NCBI GenBank assembly: GCA_033675545.1
Contig: JAWDGP010000851.1
Span: 207,501 to 271,500, forward strand
DNA: 64,000 bases
DNA from: Elysia crispata
Lineage: Eukaryota > Mollusca > Gastropoda > Plakobranchidae
Direction: 5' to 3'
Each line of letters opens with the position of its first letter. Within the stretch, counting starts at the first letter, position 1. Shown one piece after another: positions 35,755 to 51,000 of this stretch. The notes under the pieces are model-generated. The model ran no database searches and had not been told where the DNA came from. It was given only the letters and a program-made list of their open reading frames with translations. A program made the position numbers and the translations under genes.

Positions 35755-37313
35755 AGTGTCCAAAGTTAACTGAGGTACACCGCTTATAGTGTTTAGAATT
35801 AAATGAGGAGCACCGCCACTGGTGTATAGCGCTACCTGAGCAGCTGCACCAATGGTGTCCAACGTTAACTGAGGAGCTACATCAATAGTGGTCAGCGTTA
35901 ACTGAGGAGCTGCACCAATAGTGTCCAGCGATAACTGAGGTGCTGCATCAATAGTGTCCAGCGATAACTGAGAAGCTGGACCAATGGTGTCCAACGTTAA
36001 CTGAGGAGCTGCACCAATGGTGTCCAGGGTTAACTGAGGAGCTGCATCAATAGTGTCCAGCGATAACTGAGAAGCTGCACCAATGGTGTCCAACGTTAAC
36101 TGAGGAGCTGCACCAATGGTGTCCAGCGTTAACTGAGGAGCTGTATCAATAGTGTCCAGCGATAACTGAGGAGCTACATCAATAGTGTCCAGCGTTAACT
36201 GAGGAGCTGCATCAATACTGTCCAGCGTTAACTGAGGAGCTCCATCAATAATGTCCAGCTTTAACTGAGGAGCTGCACCAATAGTGTCCAGCGCTACCTG
36301 AGGAGCTGCATCAATAGTGGCCAGCGATAACTGAGGAGCTGCATCAATAGTGGCCAGCGATAACTGAGGAGCTGCATCAATAGTGGCCAGCGATAACTGA
36401 GGAGCTGCATCAATAGTGGCCAGCGATAATTGAGGAGCTGCATCATCAGTGGCCAGCGATAACTGAGGAGCTGCATCAATAGTATCCAGCTTTAATTGAG
36501 GAGCTGCATTAATAGTGTCCAGCGTTAACTGAGGAGCTGCACCAATAGTGTCCAGCGTTAACTGAGGAGCTGCATCAATAGTGTCCAGCGTTAACTGAGG
36601 AGCTGAATCAATAGTGTCCAGCGTTAACTGAGGAGCTGCATCAATAGTGTCCAGCGTTCACTGAGGAGCTGCATCAATAGTGTCCAGCGATAACTGAGGA
36701 GCTGCATCAATAGTGTCCAGCGTTCACTGAGGAGCTGCATCAATAGTGTCCAGCGATAACTGAGGAGCTGCATCAATAGTGTCCAGCGATAACTGAGGAG
36801 CTGCATCAATAGTGTCCAGCGTTCACTGAGGAGCTGCATCAATAGTGTCCAGCGTTAACTGAGGAGCTGCATCAATAGTGTCCAGCGTTAACTGAGGAGC
36901 TGCATCAATAGTGTCCAGCGTTAACTGAGGAGCTGCACCAATAGTGTCCAGCGTTAACTGAGGAGCTGCACCAATAGTGTCCAGCGTTAACTGAGGAGCT
37001 GCACCAATAGTGTCCAGCGTTAACTGAGGAGCTGCACCAATAGTGTCCAGCGTTAACTGAGGAGCTGCACCAATAGTGTCCAGCGTTAATTGAGGAGCAC
37101 CGCCAATAGTGTCCAGCGTTAACTGAGGAGCACCGCGAATACTGTCCATCGCTAACCGATCGGCTCGACCAAATAATGTCCAGCGTTAACTGAAGAGCAC
37201 CGCGAATGGTATATATCGCTAATTGATCAGCTGGACCAATAGTGTCCAGCATTAACTGAGGAGCACCGCCTATAGTTTCTAGCTTTAACTGAGCAGCGGC
37301 GCCTATAGCGCCT
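35755..37313. repeat. 33-bp minisatellite, about 47 units
   Basis: The unit is ctgcatcaatagtgtccagc followed by gttaactgaggag. The period of 33 bases keeps every frame open for long stretches. One minus-strand frame reads LDTIGAAPQLT over and over, another MQLLSYRWTLL. The outer units are most divergent and the middle most uniform, typical of unequal exchange. Subtypes occur in blocks: GTGGCC variants in a run at about 36,318-36,455, and a TTAAC to TTCAC change in three units (about 36,655, 36,721 and 36,820) that puts TGA into the LDTIGAAPQLT frame. No start context or flanking domain supports a gene. Confidence 0.95.
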
Positions 37314-38870
37314 ACTATTAAACAAGCAAGTGTTCAACTTTCAATTATATATACTTTATTTGCCCTATACACTCTTTCCGTCTCCTACACTGTGATACTA
37401 ATGAAACCCCTTCAATTTAAAACCATTATAATTATATTGTTAAAAGGAAAAGAATACAGAGCATCAATAAATAAACACGTAATGAGGAACAAGCGTGTGT
37501 GGGAGCAAGGGAGAGAGTGAGATCGATCGACCGTGTTTAATGTTAATAGTAATTCAGTGACTTTAATACTGAACAAAAACAGGAAAACTGTATTAAAAGG
37601 TTCGTGAAATACTCCACGCATTTTTGTTTGACGTGCACAAAGTACTTTCAACTTGTTCGAAACTTGTGTTGATAATAGAATTTCAAAGCACAATTCTACA
37701 AATATATTTTTAATATCTCTTGCTACATACCCTTTTCACGTAGCTACTGTGGTCTGAGAAAAGAGTAAATTGATAAGTTATTTGCTCTGGACGAGCTCAA
37801 CAGAATGTCTGGTGGGATTGAACCTGCGTGCAAGGGTTCGTAAGCTTGGTGAGCTAACTACTGACCTCAAGCACCCCATATTGTGATTTTCTTTTATGAA
37901 ATAAATCTTTCCTCCAATCTAATATAAGAGTTTTGAATTAAAAATAAAATATCTTGATTTGGTTTGCTCTTGGTTTGTTTGGTTGTTTTGAGTTGTTTTT
38001 TTTTTTCATGTAAATAAATGGCAGGAACTAGAAGTGACACACTCATTAAACAGTCCAGCTAGTTATTCTTGATTATTATGTTATGATCGCATTTGGAAAA
38101 ATGATCGAAATATAAGATATAAGTCTAAGCTAGATTTTATTTTTTTTTTCACATAAATCTTGGCAAAAAAAAAAAGATAAAATAAATGAGCTATTACTTA
38201 TGAGGACTGAAGTCAGTTTCTTTCGGCTGAGGGGAGTATTGCGGGGAATAAAGGAGACATTGAGAAGTTTAAAATAAAATTCTAACATGAAACAAAATAA
38301 CTCGCTTTTACACACCTCCTTAATAATGCAAGCGGTCCTAACAACTTAATAATTGATAAGACTAGTGTATAACAATAACAACAATAACAACGACAGCAAT
38401 AACAACAATAATTTATAAAACCTTTTGTTTAACTGATGTTATGCAGCAATCAAAAGATTAAAATTAAACCTACCGTGCAAATGGTGAAAATAAACAAAAG
38501 AAAAATAAAAAGATGATTGATATGAATTTAATTATTTCTTAGCGTCTAAATTACTCACAAAAGAAATTTGTTTATTGATCGCCGCGCTGAAATAACTCGG
38601 AACTAAATCCCAATCTAAAAGCACGTTGGGCAGAAAAGGTCGAATCAATCATATTATAAAGTAAAACTGGGTTGTTGTAAAAGGACTGAATATGGCCAGT
38701 AAGACGATTTTTTTCGGTTTTGTTTACATATCCGTATAGCACTCTTGAAAGGTCAAATTCATTTTCTCCCCCATTACGTTGCGTTAGATAAAGTGTTCCA
38801 CGGTTGATACCGGTGTCTAAATAGTAAACAGTAGGTTCAAAATATGAGGGTTTTGAAAATTCTCATCAAA
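37314..38870. other. AT-rich spacer
   Basis: Apart from the SINE-like piece at 37,803-37,868 and an AACAAT run at about 38,370-38,412, nothing is seen. A minus-strand open frame at 37,412-37,693 (93 codons) has no domain. Confidence 0.45.
37803..37868 (-). mobile_element. tRNA-like SINE head or tRNA pseudogene
   Basis: The minus strand has TTAGCTCACCAAG (A-box-like) and, about 30 bases on, GGTTCAATCCCACC (B-box-like), with tRNA-like spacing. No clean cloverleaf ends are seen. Confidence 0.5.
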
Positions 38871-38872
38871 AT

Positions 38873-40158
<1,286 letters not shown>

Positions 40159-40340
40159 CCTTGATCCTTCATGGAGTTCTTGGATTTTTCTGTAAGGGAC
40201 AAAGCAACCCATTTTTTTCCTTGATCCTTCATGGAGTTCTTGGATTTTTCTGTAAGGGACAAAGCAACCCTTTTTTCCTTGATCCTTCATGGAGTGCTTG
40301 GATTTTTCTGTAAGGGACAAAGCAAGCCACTTTTTTTCCA
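40159..40340. repeat. About 60-bp unit in three tandem copies
   Basis: CTTGATCCTTCATGGAGT and the following bases to a T-run are repeated three times at spacings of 60 and 58 bases. The length differences lie in the T-run. Confidence 0.93.
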
Positions 40341-43300
40341 TACATGGATCCAAAAATGGAAACTCTCATCCCTAAATTGCAGGACTTGGCTCTACTTCTT
40401 GTGACAGTCCTGTAATAATGGGTATTGGAAAAAGTCTCGAATACATGTTCGGTGTTTTGGCTTGTTTCCTGGCCGTGACCTTAATTTCTAACAGGGCTAA
40501 GCCTATAATATATAGAATACATGTAAATATAAACCAATGAAACAAGAGAGTAGTAATAACCTCTTCAACTTTAATGCTTTGTTTCTCTCTCAATGGCAAG
40601 AGAGGTGCAAACATACCAATGGATGACATAAAAAAATTAATAAGTTACACGAAGTCAGTTTCTTTACTACAATCCTGATAATATTTTTTCAAAATCATGG
40701 AAATTTGGTAAAGCTGACATATATTTAACACAACACAAAAAAAACAAGGAATAATTAGATTTAAAAGATACAAGAATATAATAATCTTTTAAATATTCAA
40801 ATGTTTAGTCTGTTAAGTGAAGAATAATACATGTATATTAATTTTTTTCAGAAAAATCATGCTCGGAATTCAGTGGTTTTCAGTTTAATGATAAATCTTA
40901 AACCCAGATAAAGGCATGGACAATGCATATTTTATATCAATGGCGGATTAAATAAATTAAAAAAAAAAAATTCTGATCTTTTATGAAAACATATAAACTA
41001 CTGCAAAAAAGATTAAAGGCAATAATAGTCACTTGTCACTTAAGCATGATATATCATTTATAAAATAAAAGTCACAGAAGCGAAAAACAAGCTAATGATA
41101 AAAATGCATTTAATAATAGTCAGCAGCGATGGTTGTTATATTGTCTACTAGGTGGTTGGTAGGTGTTCATAACAAAACCCTTTTCACCTGCCACTTTTTC
41201 TTACTTTCTGAAGTTAGTTTCTGTTTTTTAACTATAATAAAGAAAAAAACTAGATATAGATAACTATTCAACATGGACATTTCTAAATGTTACTTTTGTT
41301 TGCAGCACACTTAAACTGTGCGCATAAAGAAGAGCATAAAAATCATCACAGACAATCATATATTTACAACTGATTGCACATAATGCTAGCGCATTCTCAC
41401 AGCTTCAAAAAACGATTTGACAAATGACCTGAAGATCCTGGAACAAATCCTTATGGTCATCCTAGGGGCAAAAAGCTTAAAGCGATGAACACAATAAATA
41501 CAGTACAAGACACAAGCCTATGTCACCTCTTTCATATGCACAACGCACCCAAAGTTGCAAAAAGTTCCCTTAACAAACAGGAAGACAATTATCGGTCATT
41601 AAATTTCATGCACTTATATACACTTATGAAATTCTATTTCCTATATATCAATTTCAACTGCTGTCATAAAACCTAAATGAAGTTCTTTAATTCAATAACA
41701 ATAACCCACAATGTTAATTATATGTTTCACTTGCAGTGAAAAGTTGAGATAGGTCTAGCCTAGCTTATGGATGAAAAAAAAGGACACACTTCAAAAGTCT
41801 TGCTTTAAATAAATATTGGACAAAATATGTGCGAATAAAATATAACATAGTTCCCAGGATTCAGGAAATTTCTTATTCTATTTGAGTATTTTAACTAAAG
41901 ATAAATTATTATTGAGAATAAAGTAATGATTTTTCTTGTTCGACCATGAACTCAATAAATAATCCAGAATGCTCATGAATCAGCTTATTCATAGATTATG
42001 CAAATTATGGCAATTCTGTTCATATATCATTTTATCCAAAAAGTAAATACTTTTATAAGTAAAATGATAAATTGGATCGCAAACATATATGGAGATACAA
42101 AAAAACCTTAGAATTATCTAAAATTCATTTTTTTTTTCTACAATTATATTTCTTTTCACTCAGGAATGTTTTGTTCCAAGACCATTTTAGTTTCCTCACC
42201 AAAAAAAAAGGGTTAACTTTGTTCTGGTCTTACAATAGTTCACAAAAACACATAAATATATATATTGATTTAGTGAATAAAAATTAAAAGGAACTAAATT
42301 ATAAATTAGCTACACAAGGAACAAAGTTGAGGATGAAAAATTATGTAAATACAATACAATAATTAATCCTACTACAGTGAAGCAGTAGCGAAGGAAAAAA
42401 ATAGATGTTCCCAGCTGTGAATTAATAATAAAAAAACATACACATAATTGATAATTAATTTAACACCTCTCTTTACTCTCTCCCTCCCCTCCCCTCCGCA
42501 TACTCATGCACACATAAGCCAACTTTCTAATTTGAAAGCATATTGACATTGATTATACATTTGAAACTGTGAAACATGGTTTATCAAAATGGGACATGAA
42601 AAGTTAGAGCAGGACCCTTACAAAATAATGTATTCACTAAAAGATTGACTTTCAAGCACAGCAAAATTTTATAAAGAATGTGATAATATTCATGTTAAGC
42701 ATACACAGACATCAAATAAGATAAGATTAACAATAACAATCATCTCTGCTAAGTAACTGTATTAACCTTTGCTCGTGAATTTTAATAATCATTTGATAGA
42801 GAAGCTTCATGAATCTTATATAAGTAAGTGCAGATCTTTTAGATGTATACAGCCATATCAAAATGATTTCGCCATATCCCTACATAAAATTCTACAAGAG
42901 GGTCTTTAACAGTTTACATCTCATGAGTTATGGAAAATTGAAAATATAGGATCTTTCTTCATTGCTCTTATGGAGTTGATTACTAGTAAAAGATTGAAAT
43001 TTTGAACTTGTAAGATTCTCATTCAAAGTGAGGCTTTCTCATTCAAACCCATCAACATGGAAAGCTTTGCAAAATAAGCATTTTCCTTTTATTAATCGAT
43101 TATTTTTTTTATTTACCTTGAAAATTATAATCTCCAGCAAGAAGAATAGTGATCAATGAAGTAATTCATTAATTGAGAAGAAAGTATAGAGTGAAGGCTT
43201 TCCAGATGCATTCTTACAAAGGCTAAAGTTGAAAGCATAGCGAATCATGATCAGAATGATTAATAGCAACCTGCCTTTGAATGCGTGGAGACTTCAGCTG

Positions 43301-46300
43301 ATTTGATTCCATAAGATTCTAGACTCAGCAGACAAATTCTTTCTTATGTTTTATCAATGCCACATAAAATACAATGCAACTTTATTTCAACTCATCATCT
43401 ATGTTAGGGCAGATAAAGTGGGAGATAACTTACCAACTCATAGAGAATGCAAAGTATAAAGTGTAGAATATGTTGAGAAATAAGCTTGCAACAACTTATA
43501 ATAAGCCCCAAACTAAAGATAATTTTCAGCTATAACAAAACAAATATAGTGCAGCATCCAAATTACTAGAAATATTACAGAAACTTAATTTCAAATGATA
43601 ATATTTGGCAGTAACATATATTATATGACAAATATACATGTATCTGTAATATTTAATAGAAAAAAGCATAGTTTAAATCGCAGTTTTTCAAAAAAAAGGT
43701 AAGAAGAGATATAAATAAGCTGTATACAAATACATTGAAGAAGGCAGTAAAGTTGTCCGATTCGAGTTAACTTTTAATTTCACTACAAAAGTTCCAAAAC
43801 AGATTTTGGAAACAGAATCAATAAGTAAAACAAACATTCTGAATAAAAATGGGAATGTTTGCAAACAAAATACCTGCAAAAATGGCAGGAAAACAATCAC
43901 AACATAGGAAATGTATATTGGTTTATTTGGAACAATTTTTGTCTTTATAAAGCTGATGAACGTTAATGTAATTGTACAGTCAATGCCGGCTATAAGCACG
44001 GTCACTGGGAGAAAGCAAAAGCATTCCTAATGCTGATGCGTGCTTGAGTACGAAGCAGACATTACTGCCGAGATTTTCGTGTAGAAAAATTCCCGAGTTA
44101 TTTCCCTTTGCTCACCAGACGTGGTCACGCAAACATGTGCGCTGAACATTATTTTAGTTTTGTTTTTGTTTTTTGTTGTTGTTCTTCTTTTTTTTTGTTT
44201 TGGGGGGGAAGTAATTATCTTTTAAATATTTTTTTGTCTATCAATTGGAAAAAACATGACATAAAAGATTTGCTGATAAGTCCCTTACAATAAAGTAAAC
44301 GTAAACTAGATCTAGATCTAATAGACATAATTTTAATGGAATCAAATATCAAGGCACGTAAGGAAACAAACATGCTCCATAGTCAAACATGTTCTTTTCG
44401 CTGCCATATTGGTCTTGGTCGATTTTAGGTGTGTAGTTTAATCTCTGACGGCTACCGTAAGAAACGAGGTGTAGATCTAATTCAGTTTGTGGTCAAATGG
44501 GAACTGCTACGGTGCGTGCTAGTCTGCGGTGTAGACTGCTCGAATTTGAATGGGTCATCCTTGACTGCCATAAATATAGCGTGCGTGAAACTGAAGTTAA
44601 AGGCATGTAATATATAGAGCGAAAATATTTGGTAAGAGCTGTTAAGCGTGCTTGGGTCCGAAACGTGTTTTATGCCAGCGTGTTTAAAGCCGGCACAGAC
44701 TGTAATACATGATGCTACAAAAAAGGTAGCCAGTGAACAAACTTTACTCATTATTTTTTTTTTATTAAAACCATTTATCAGATTCCTCAAAAGAAAATAA
44801 AAGTAAATAGAAAACGAACATATTTGAAATCAGTGTATATCACTCTTAAATTCTAAGATTGACTTCTATCGCTCAACAACAGCATATTAATTCAGTTGGA
44901 TTTTCAAGTGACAATGTTAGGGCTCAGAAGAAATAATAATAATAATAATATGTTTACATCAGAATATAAATACAAACAAAATAGCTCACAAAAAGGATAA
45001 ACCAAAGCTCAAGATTAACAAGATGAGAAAAAAGACATAACATTTAGTACCTGGAGACCTTTTATCACAAGAAAACTCTTATATTAAAGCTTTGCAGTAT
45101 TGCTGCTTGGTAGGGATTGAGTTCTAGCACTTTAAAAAATCCATACATTGTTAACTAATACCCATTTTGTACACTGGTGAGCTATTTCTGAGGATAAGAG
45201 ACAAGAAATTACAGCACTGGTTATCCCTTGACAACTCATGCATTTATATTGATTGCCTAGCTTTGAAATATATTGGAAATTGCAATAGAAACATGTTTAT
45301 AAAGTTTGATACAATAGCAAAATGGTGGAAAGGTCAGGAAGAGTAATCAGTGTGGAGTAATTCATGTAAAGATTTAGTCTGAAGCGCAATCTTGATGGAT
45401 GTATTTGCCAGCAATGAAAATTTAACTTTACTCGCTCTGCAGATCTTTCAAACTCAGAGAAGAAGCTTCTTCAGAAGATTGCTACAAGACATCCATATCA
45501 AAGGTAACAAAAAGTGTTTTCTAAAAGAATAGGTCTTGATACACACAAAAAAAACCAACAGAGAAAAACAGAGTTGAACAGTTATCTAAGTAAACATCTG
45601 CTTATAGAAAAATTAAATTACAAAGCATCATCACTTACAATTTCATTTACAAAGACTTGTTGCTATTTTAAAACATTGTGCATCATAGTGTATCACCTTC
45701 ACATGAACCCAGAGACAGTTATTTAACATATCATTATATTCATACGCTTAATTTCAGAAACATTTCGAACTTTGACAATAAAATGTAATAAATGTAATTG
45801 CAAGGAAAAAATGAGAATATTAATTACTAATTTGAAATGTCTAATGCAGCCATTCTTTTTTTTTTCCTTATACGCCGTCATAGAAACCAATCTCATATTT
45901 GTCAATTATGCATGGTAGCAAAATCTTACTCATAGAGACAAGTAAAAACCATGAGGATAAAATCATTATATCTTTAAGAAAAGGAATTCCCTTTAAAAAA
46001 AAAAATTCAGCAGCGCAGCATCAAACGAATCAAAAACCTCTGTTTTTGCTTCAATTTTCTATTTAAAGAGAAGCATCAACTACAGATCATCTTATACCAT
46101 GGCAACCAAAAAATCTTTTTACAACACATCTAGACAAAACATTTATTTTTCAAACCTCTCAGAATCCTAAGCTAATAAATCCAAAATTTGAAAAAAAAAA
46201 AGAAAAAAAAAAATCTAAAAAGCCACTTTCTTTAATCTTTAAGGATTAAGAGAAATGGTTACCAAAGAAAATGACAAATCTCTAGCAAAAATTGTAGTAA

Positions 46301-47220
46301 AATGATTAATGAGTTTTGAATCAATCAATTTAGAACTCTCAAGAGAGTGAGGTTTTCAGTGACATTTGAGTGGAACATAAATATCATTGTACAAGTCATT
46401 ATAATAAATAAAAATATTTCCCAAAAAATGTAGTGAAATGGATCTTCCAGGATAATAACACATAAGACATAAGATTTTATTCACGTTTCCCTTAGTATCC
46501 ATCGACATGGCAGACATAACTAAACTATTTTCTGGAACGGACTGCCATGGATCAAAAGGTTGAGAAAAATGTTAAAGGTTTTCAATTATTGATGAATCCA
46601 CATGATAAGTGAAATGCTCAGAGTGGGAAATAGGTACCATACTTTATTGAGTTATTATTCTCTGGCTGTTAAATCCATGCCAATGAAGGTTGTAACAAAA
46701 ATTTCATTTTGAACAAAATTTAAAAATAAATAAAGTAACTAAAATCTTCACCTGTATTCATCAGATCTCCAACCATGATATGATAATACTCACTCTTTTT
46801 TTATCCCACAAGCTGTATACATTGTCTGATTGTTAAGTTTTTAAATCCCATGTAGTTCAGTTTAGAGCCAATCAGAGTGAAACACACAAAAATTTGAAGT
46901 TTGACATATTGAGTTTTTGTTTCGGTTTTTAAATGATCTTTACATCCTTTATGAGTATTTCATGCCCAGGGCTCAATTCGCCCTATATAATTCTAAAAAG
47001 ATTATGAGACAACCAGTTGCTATCTCTGATAGACTCTAGCTTGAGTGACTTGTGTCTGAGTTGCCTTGGAAGCCTCACAATTATTTTGCTGTTTAGCATA
47101 AAAGACTTATGGTAGAGGCATGACTGGTGCTGAATTAAAAGCTGCTTTTTCCCTTTTAGAACTCTTTGAGGGATTCAAATGACAAGAAAAATGTTTAAGT
47201 CTGAGTGTGCCAGATTTCTC
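40341..47220 (-). other. Long repeat-poor region downstream of TMEM168, possible 3' UTR
   Basis: Almost 7 kb without long microsatellites, unlike the rest of the window, and with more A than T on the plus strand by eye (so U-rich if transcribed with TMEM168). It follows the TMEM168 stop codon directly on the minus strand. No conserved open frame is seen. A patch at about 44,030-44,720 has more CpG than its surroundings and may be a separate element. The 3' UTR assignment is inference; introns of an unseen gene are also possible. Confidence 0.35.
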
Positions 47221-47950
47221 CTATGTACTGATGAGCTGCAGGCCGTGACCAGTGTCAAGTTGACGTGGTGGCAACCATGACATCTGCAGCCAGCGCAACC
47301 ATCTCGACACACAACCACTACAACCAAGACAAGGTATTGGCCCTCCCAAGGTACCAGCCGTGCTCTCAGGTAGGTTCAAACAGCGCAGTAGAGGGGACAT
47401 GATCCTCGGAAAAGTTGCTCTCCAGTATTCTCCGACCTCTCTTGGCCCTGGCCTGTGGAAGCTGAAATTAGACCATGACCGCGAAACTTTGTACAGGGCC
47501 CTCACAGGTCTGTTCCTAGACGACCAATCTAGGCCAATTATCTCTTGCTCTGTCAGTGGAGCTTTGGTGCCTACAGCTTCTCTGTCTCTCATCTGATGGT
47601 GACTGTTGTTGAAGAGGACATAAGCCTGAGTAAAAGAGCCGACCCAACATCTTTCTCCAGCCTCTGCTGACTCTGGGCGTGAGATGTACCTGCAAAGGGT
47701 TCAGAACATAATGCATTTTCAATGCCATTTAACTAAATTCTGCCAATTTGATTTCAGGATTAAAATTTTCAAGTACCAGTAATAAGACACAAATATTTAC
47801 TTAAATGAATAATATGATGTAGGCTTTACATTACAAAAAAAAATAAAAAAAAACATTTGTGAGAAGAGATGCTATTGTGACAACCACATAAACAAAACAT
47901 GTGGCAAGCATCAAAAAAAAAAAATTACACTATGAAGAGACCCATACGTG

Positions 47951-48036
<86 letters not shown>

Positions 48037-51000
48037 TAAAATTTTGAAATTTAGAAAGAATTTGGAAAGTCATAATGAAATGCTTGTAATAAAAGATCAT
48101 ACATATGTAAATTCAAACATAACTGTTTCATTTCCTAGTTTACATTGAACAATATATCATGAACAAATTTAAAATAAGGGGGGAAAATGTTTTTAAAAAT
48201 AACTACACTGTATTTAAAATAGCATTTTCATGAATATCATAGTTGAAACAGGTAAACGAAATCATCCCAATCCTGCATTCTAAGGCTATAAATGAACACT
48301 CAACTACTACGTATTTCTGTCACCTGCAAGTCTGAATAGCCAGGAAGTTGTCCCTGACAGAAGCAGCTGTGTGTGCCCACTTGAATGAGTTTTCTGTGTC
48401 AAGTACAAGGATAAGGCGAGAGCCTGAGTTCTTGTCTTGCTCCTGCCACCAGCTGAGTAGCATTGTCAGGGTCAGGCTCTTGTTGTCTGGATAAACAGGC
48501 AATAACATGACATGAAAACTTGGTGGGGTGGATGAAAAAAAATCTAGAATTCTTAGTTAATGCAAGTAGATTAATGAGGTTTTTTAATGACTTTTTTTTT
48601 CACAGCACATGATCAACTATCACAAAATGATGGTATTGATGGGGTTCTGAGTATGAATGTTTCATTTATTGCAAAGAATATTTTTTTTCAGGGTTGTGGG
48701 ATGGGGGAATGTCACTTTTGGTCACTTCAGCAAAACCAGGCAAATTCTGTAGATTTTGAGAACTTGAAATTTTGAAAGATTATCTTGGTTTACAAATCCT
48801 CAAAACGGAATTTATTTTGGAAGAGAAGTCAATATCTAGTTTCTTACAGAAAACCATTAACAGAGTCCATATATATAACGGCTAGTGCCGTGACAGCACC
48901 CCTGATGTAACAAAACTTTGTCCTCGCCCCTTCTTTTTCCACCTATCCAACGATAGTAAAAGTTAACTGATATATCAGCACCCAAGATCTTTCTTTAAGT
49001 TACAACGGCACTGTACATAGGCGGATCTGTTAAGTATATAGATAGTGACCAGTTAAAAATTTTTAGTACTTTACTCAGCAGCCAACCAAAATGCCTCTCA
49101 AGTCAGTCAGCAAAGTGCTGTGCGTGATTATCAGACTTGCAGACTGCCCTCCTCTTCTCCATACCTCTCCCTTTCCCCGTCATTTATATAGTCCGCACTC
49201 CTGAGCGCCTGTCTCTGTGCCAGTACATGAAAACAATCTTGTGATACTGATAGGGATGGGCCTACCATTATAACTGCTCCCCCCCCCCTCCTTTTTCCTT
49301 CCCAGTACCCACTTCATCTTTTCTACAAAGACAGTCAGCTGCCCCCCCCCCCCCCCCTCCCTCCTTTTTTTCCCCTCCCAGTACTCACTTCACCTTCTCT
49401 ACAAAGGCAGTCAGCTGTCCTCCCCCCTCCTTTTTTCCTCCCACTAGGCCTACCCACTTCACCTTCTCTACAAAGACATTCAGTCGCCTTGCCATAATGC
49501 ATTGGCCTGTAGATCTATGAAAGAGAGATCTGAACTAGATCTACACAAGAATGCGTGTCCATGACTCAATCAAGCATAATCGCATGCATTATGGGGTTCT
49601 TTGTTTCATTGCCTTAACACACATAGGCACTCGGCACTGACCAGGTATTTTAGGACAAAGACATTAGACCTACGGTTAATTGTGTGTTGACCAACAGATC
49701 AAGTCACTTTTTTTTCACTGGCTTAGCTGTTGAACACATAGACATCTAAAATTATCTATTGACAAGGGGCATAGCCTGAAGTCACTGATTCTGACATGTC
49801 CTTGTAAAATTAATTTTAAAAAAAAAAAATCTGAAAATATACAGGTTTGCTTGTCTAGTAAAAGTCAATCCCAATCGCCATCTAATCAAGGGAAGCAACC
49901 TGCGCTTAAATATTTAAATATTCTGAGTTAAGTCCCACTTCCGTAATTTTTTTTTCCTGTAAATCAGATGCTTTTAATGATCTCTGCTATAACAGCTCGA
50001 CGAAAAAAGTCCTGTTTGTGCCGTTATATCAGAAGTTTACTGTAACATGATGATTTGCAGATTATCTATTTCAAATTCATACATTCAGTAGTTAAAGAAA
50101 AAAAACAGACTTCCACCTTTTTACATAGCATGTTTGTTGTGGGTAATAGTGTAAAATAAATACTTCAGTGCCAATCACACCATTGAATAGCTATGTGTCT
50201 TTCTTATTTCATGCATTTTATATTTTGTTCTTTCCCACGACACACTGCTACCTTTATCATATGGCTCTTTTCACTGTACAAAATTACTTAGATTAGCACT
50301 CATGGTATTTACTGAGGAAAAAAATCTATCAAAAACTTACTATATCCTCCTAGCTTTCTCACTAATTGAAACCCAGCTCATGACAAAGGATTAGTGTATA
50401 ACTACAACAATATATCAGCTGGCCCATTTTGTAGGTTACATGCAGTATTGTATGTAAATGGTTAAGTTAAGCAATACCAACCAGTTTTGCTTCTCTTCAT
50501 TTTTATTTGTAAGCAATGTATGTGAATTTCCCTTCAAATAATTTTTCATTGTATTCAGCATATTTTGTCATGATGACTGAAAAAAATTTATCAACATAGC
50601 TGCAAAGCCAAAAATTCTAATAACTTAAACTTCTCGCTGCATCTGACCTGATTACACGTATTACAAAATACCATAATCGTCACATGTCTTACCAGACAGA
50701 GCCCAGTCTCCTGAGTCGTAAACATCTCCACTGTAGTAGAGCAGATATGTGTCGAACCTTGGCCCATCAGCTGTGCACCGATCAAAGAAAGCTCTTAACT
50801 ATAAAGATAAAAAAAGCACAAACAGATTCCTTGAGAAATTGTAACAAGTTTTTTTGTAAGAAAATAATGGATTCAGTTGATGAAAAAAAAATATTTGAAA
50901 ACAATCTGTGCTTGGATTCTAGATTTTAGTGGTAAAGTTAGAGATTTAACATTAGTCAAGGATGCAGCATACTATCCATGCTTCATCAACCTTGCAGCCA

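Noticed and set aside
35575..37252. LDTIGAAPQLT and MQLLSYRWTLL repeat proteins, or a CRISPR array
   Set aside because: Open in several frames because the period is 33. TGA variants have spread through units, and units are contiguous with no spacers, so it is neither a protein gene on present evidence nor CRISPR.
43688..44005. 105-codon hydrophobic open frame (minus)
   Set aside because: Hydrophobicity follows from A/T-rich sequence. No motif or splice context seen.
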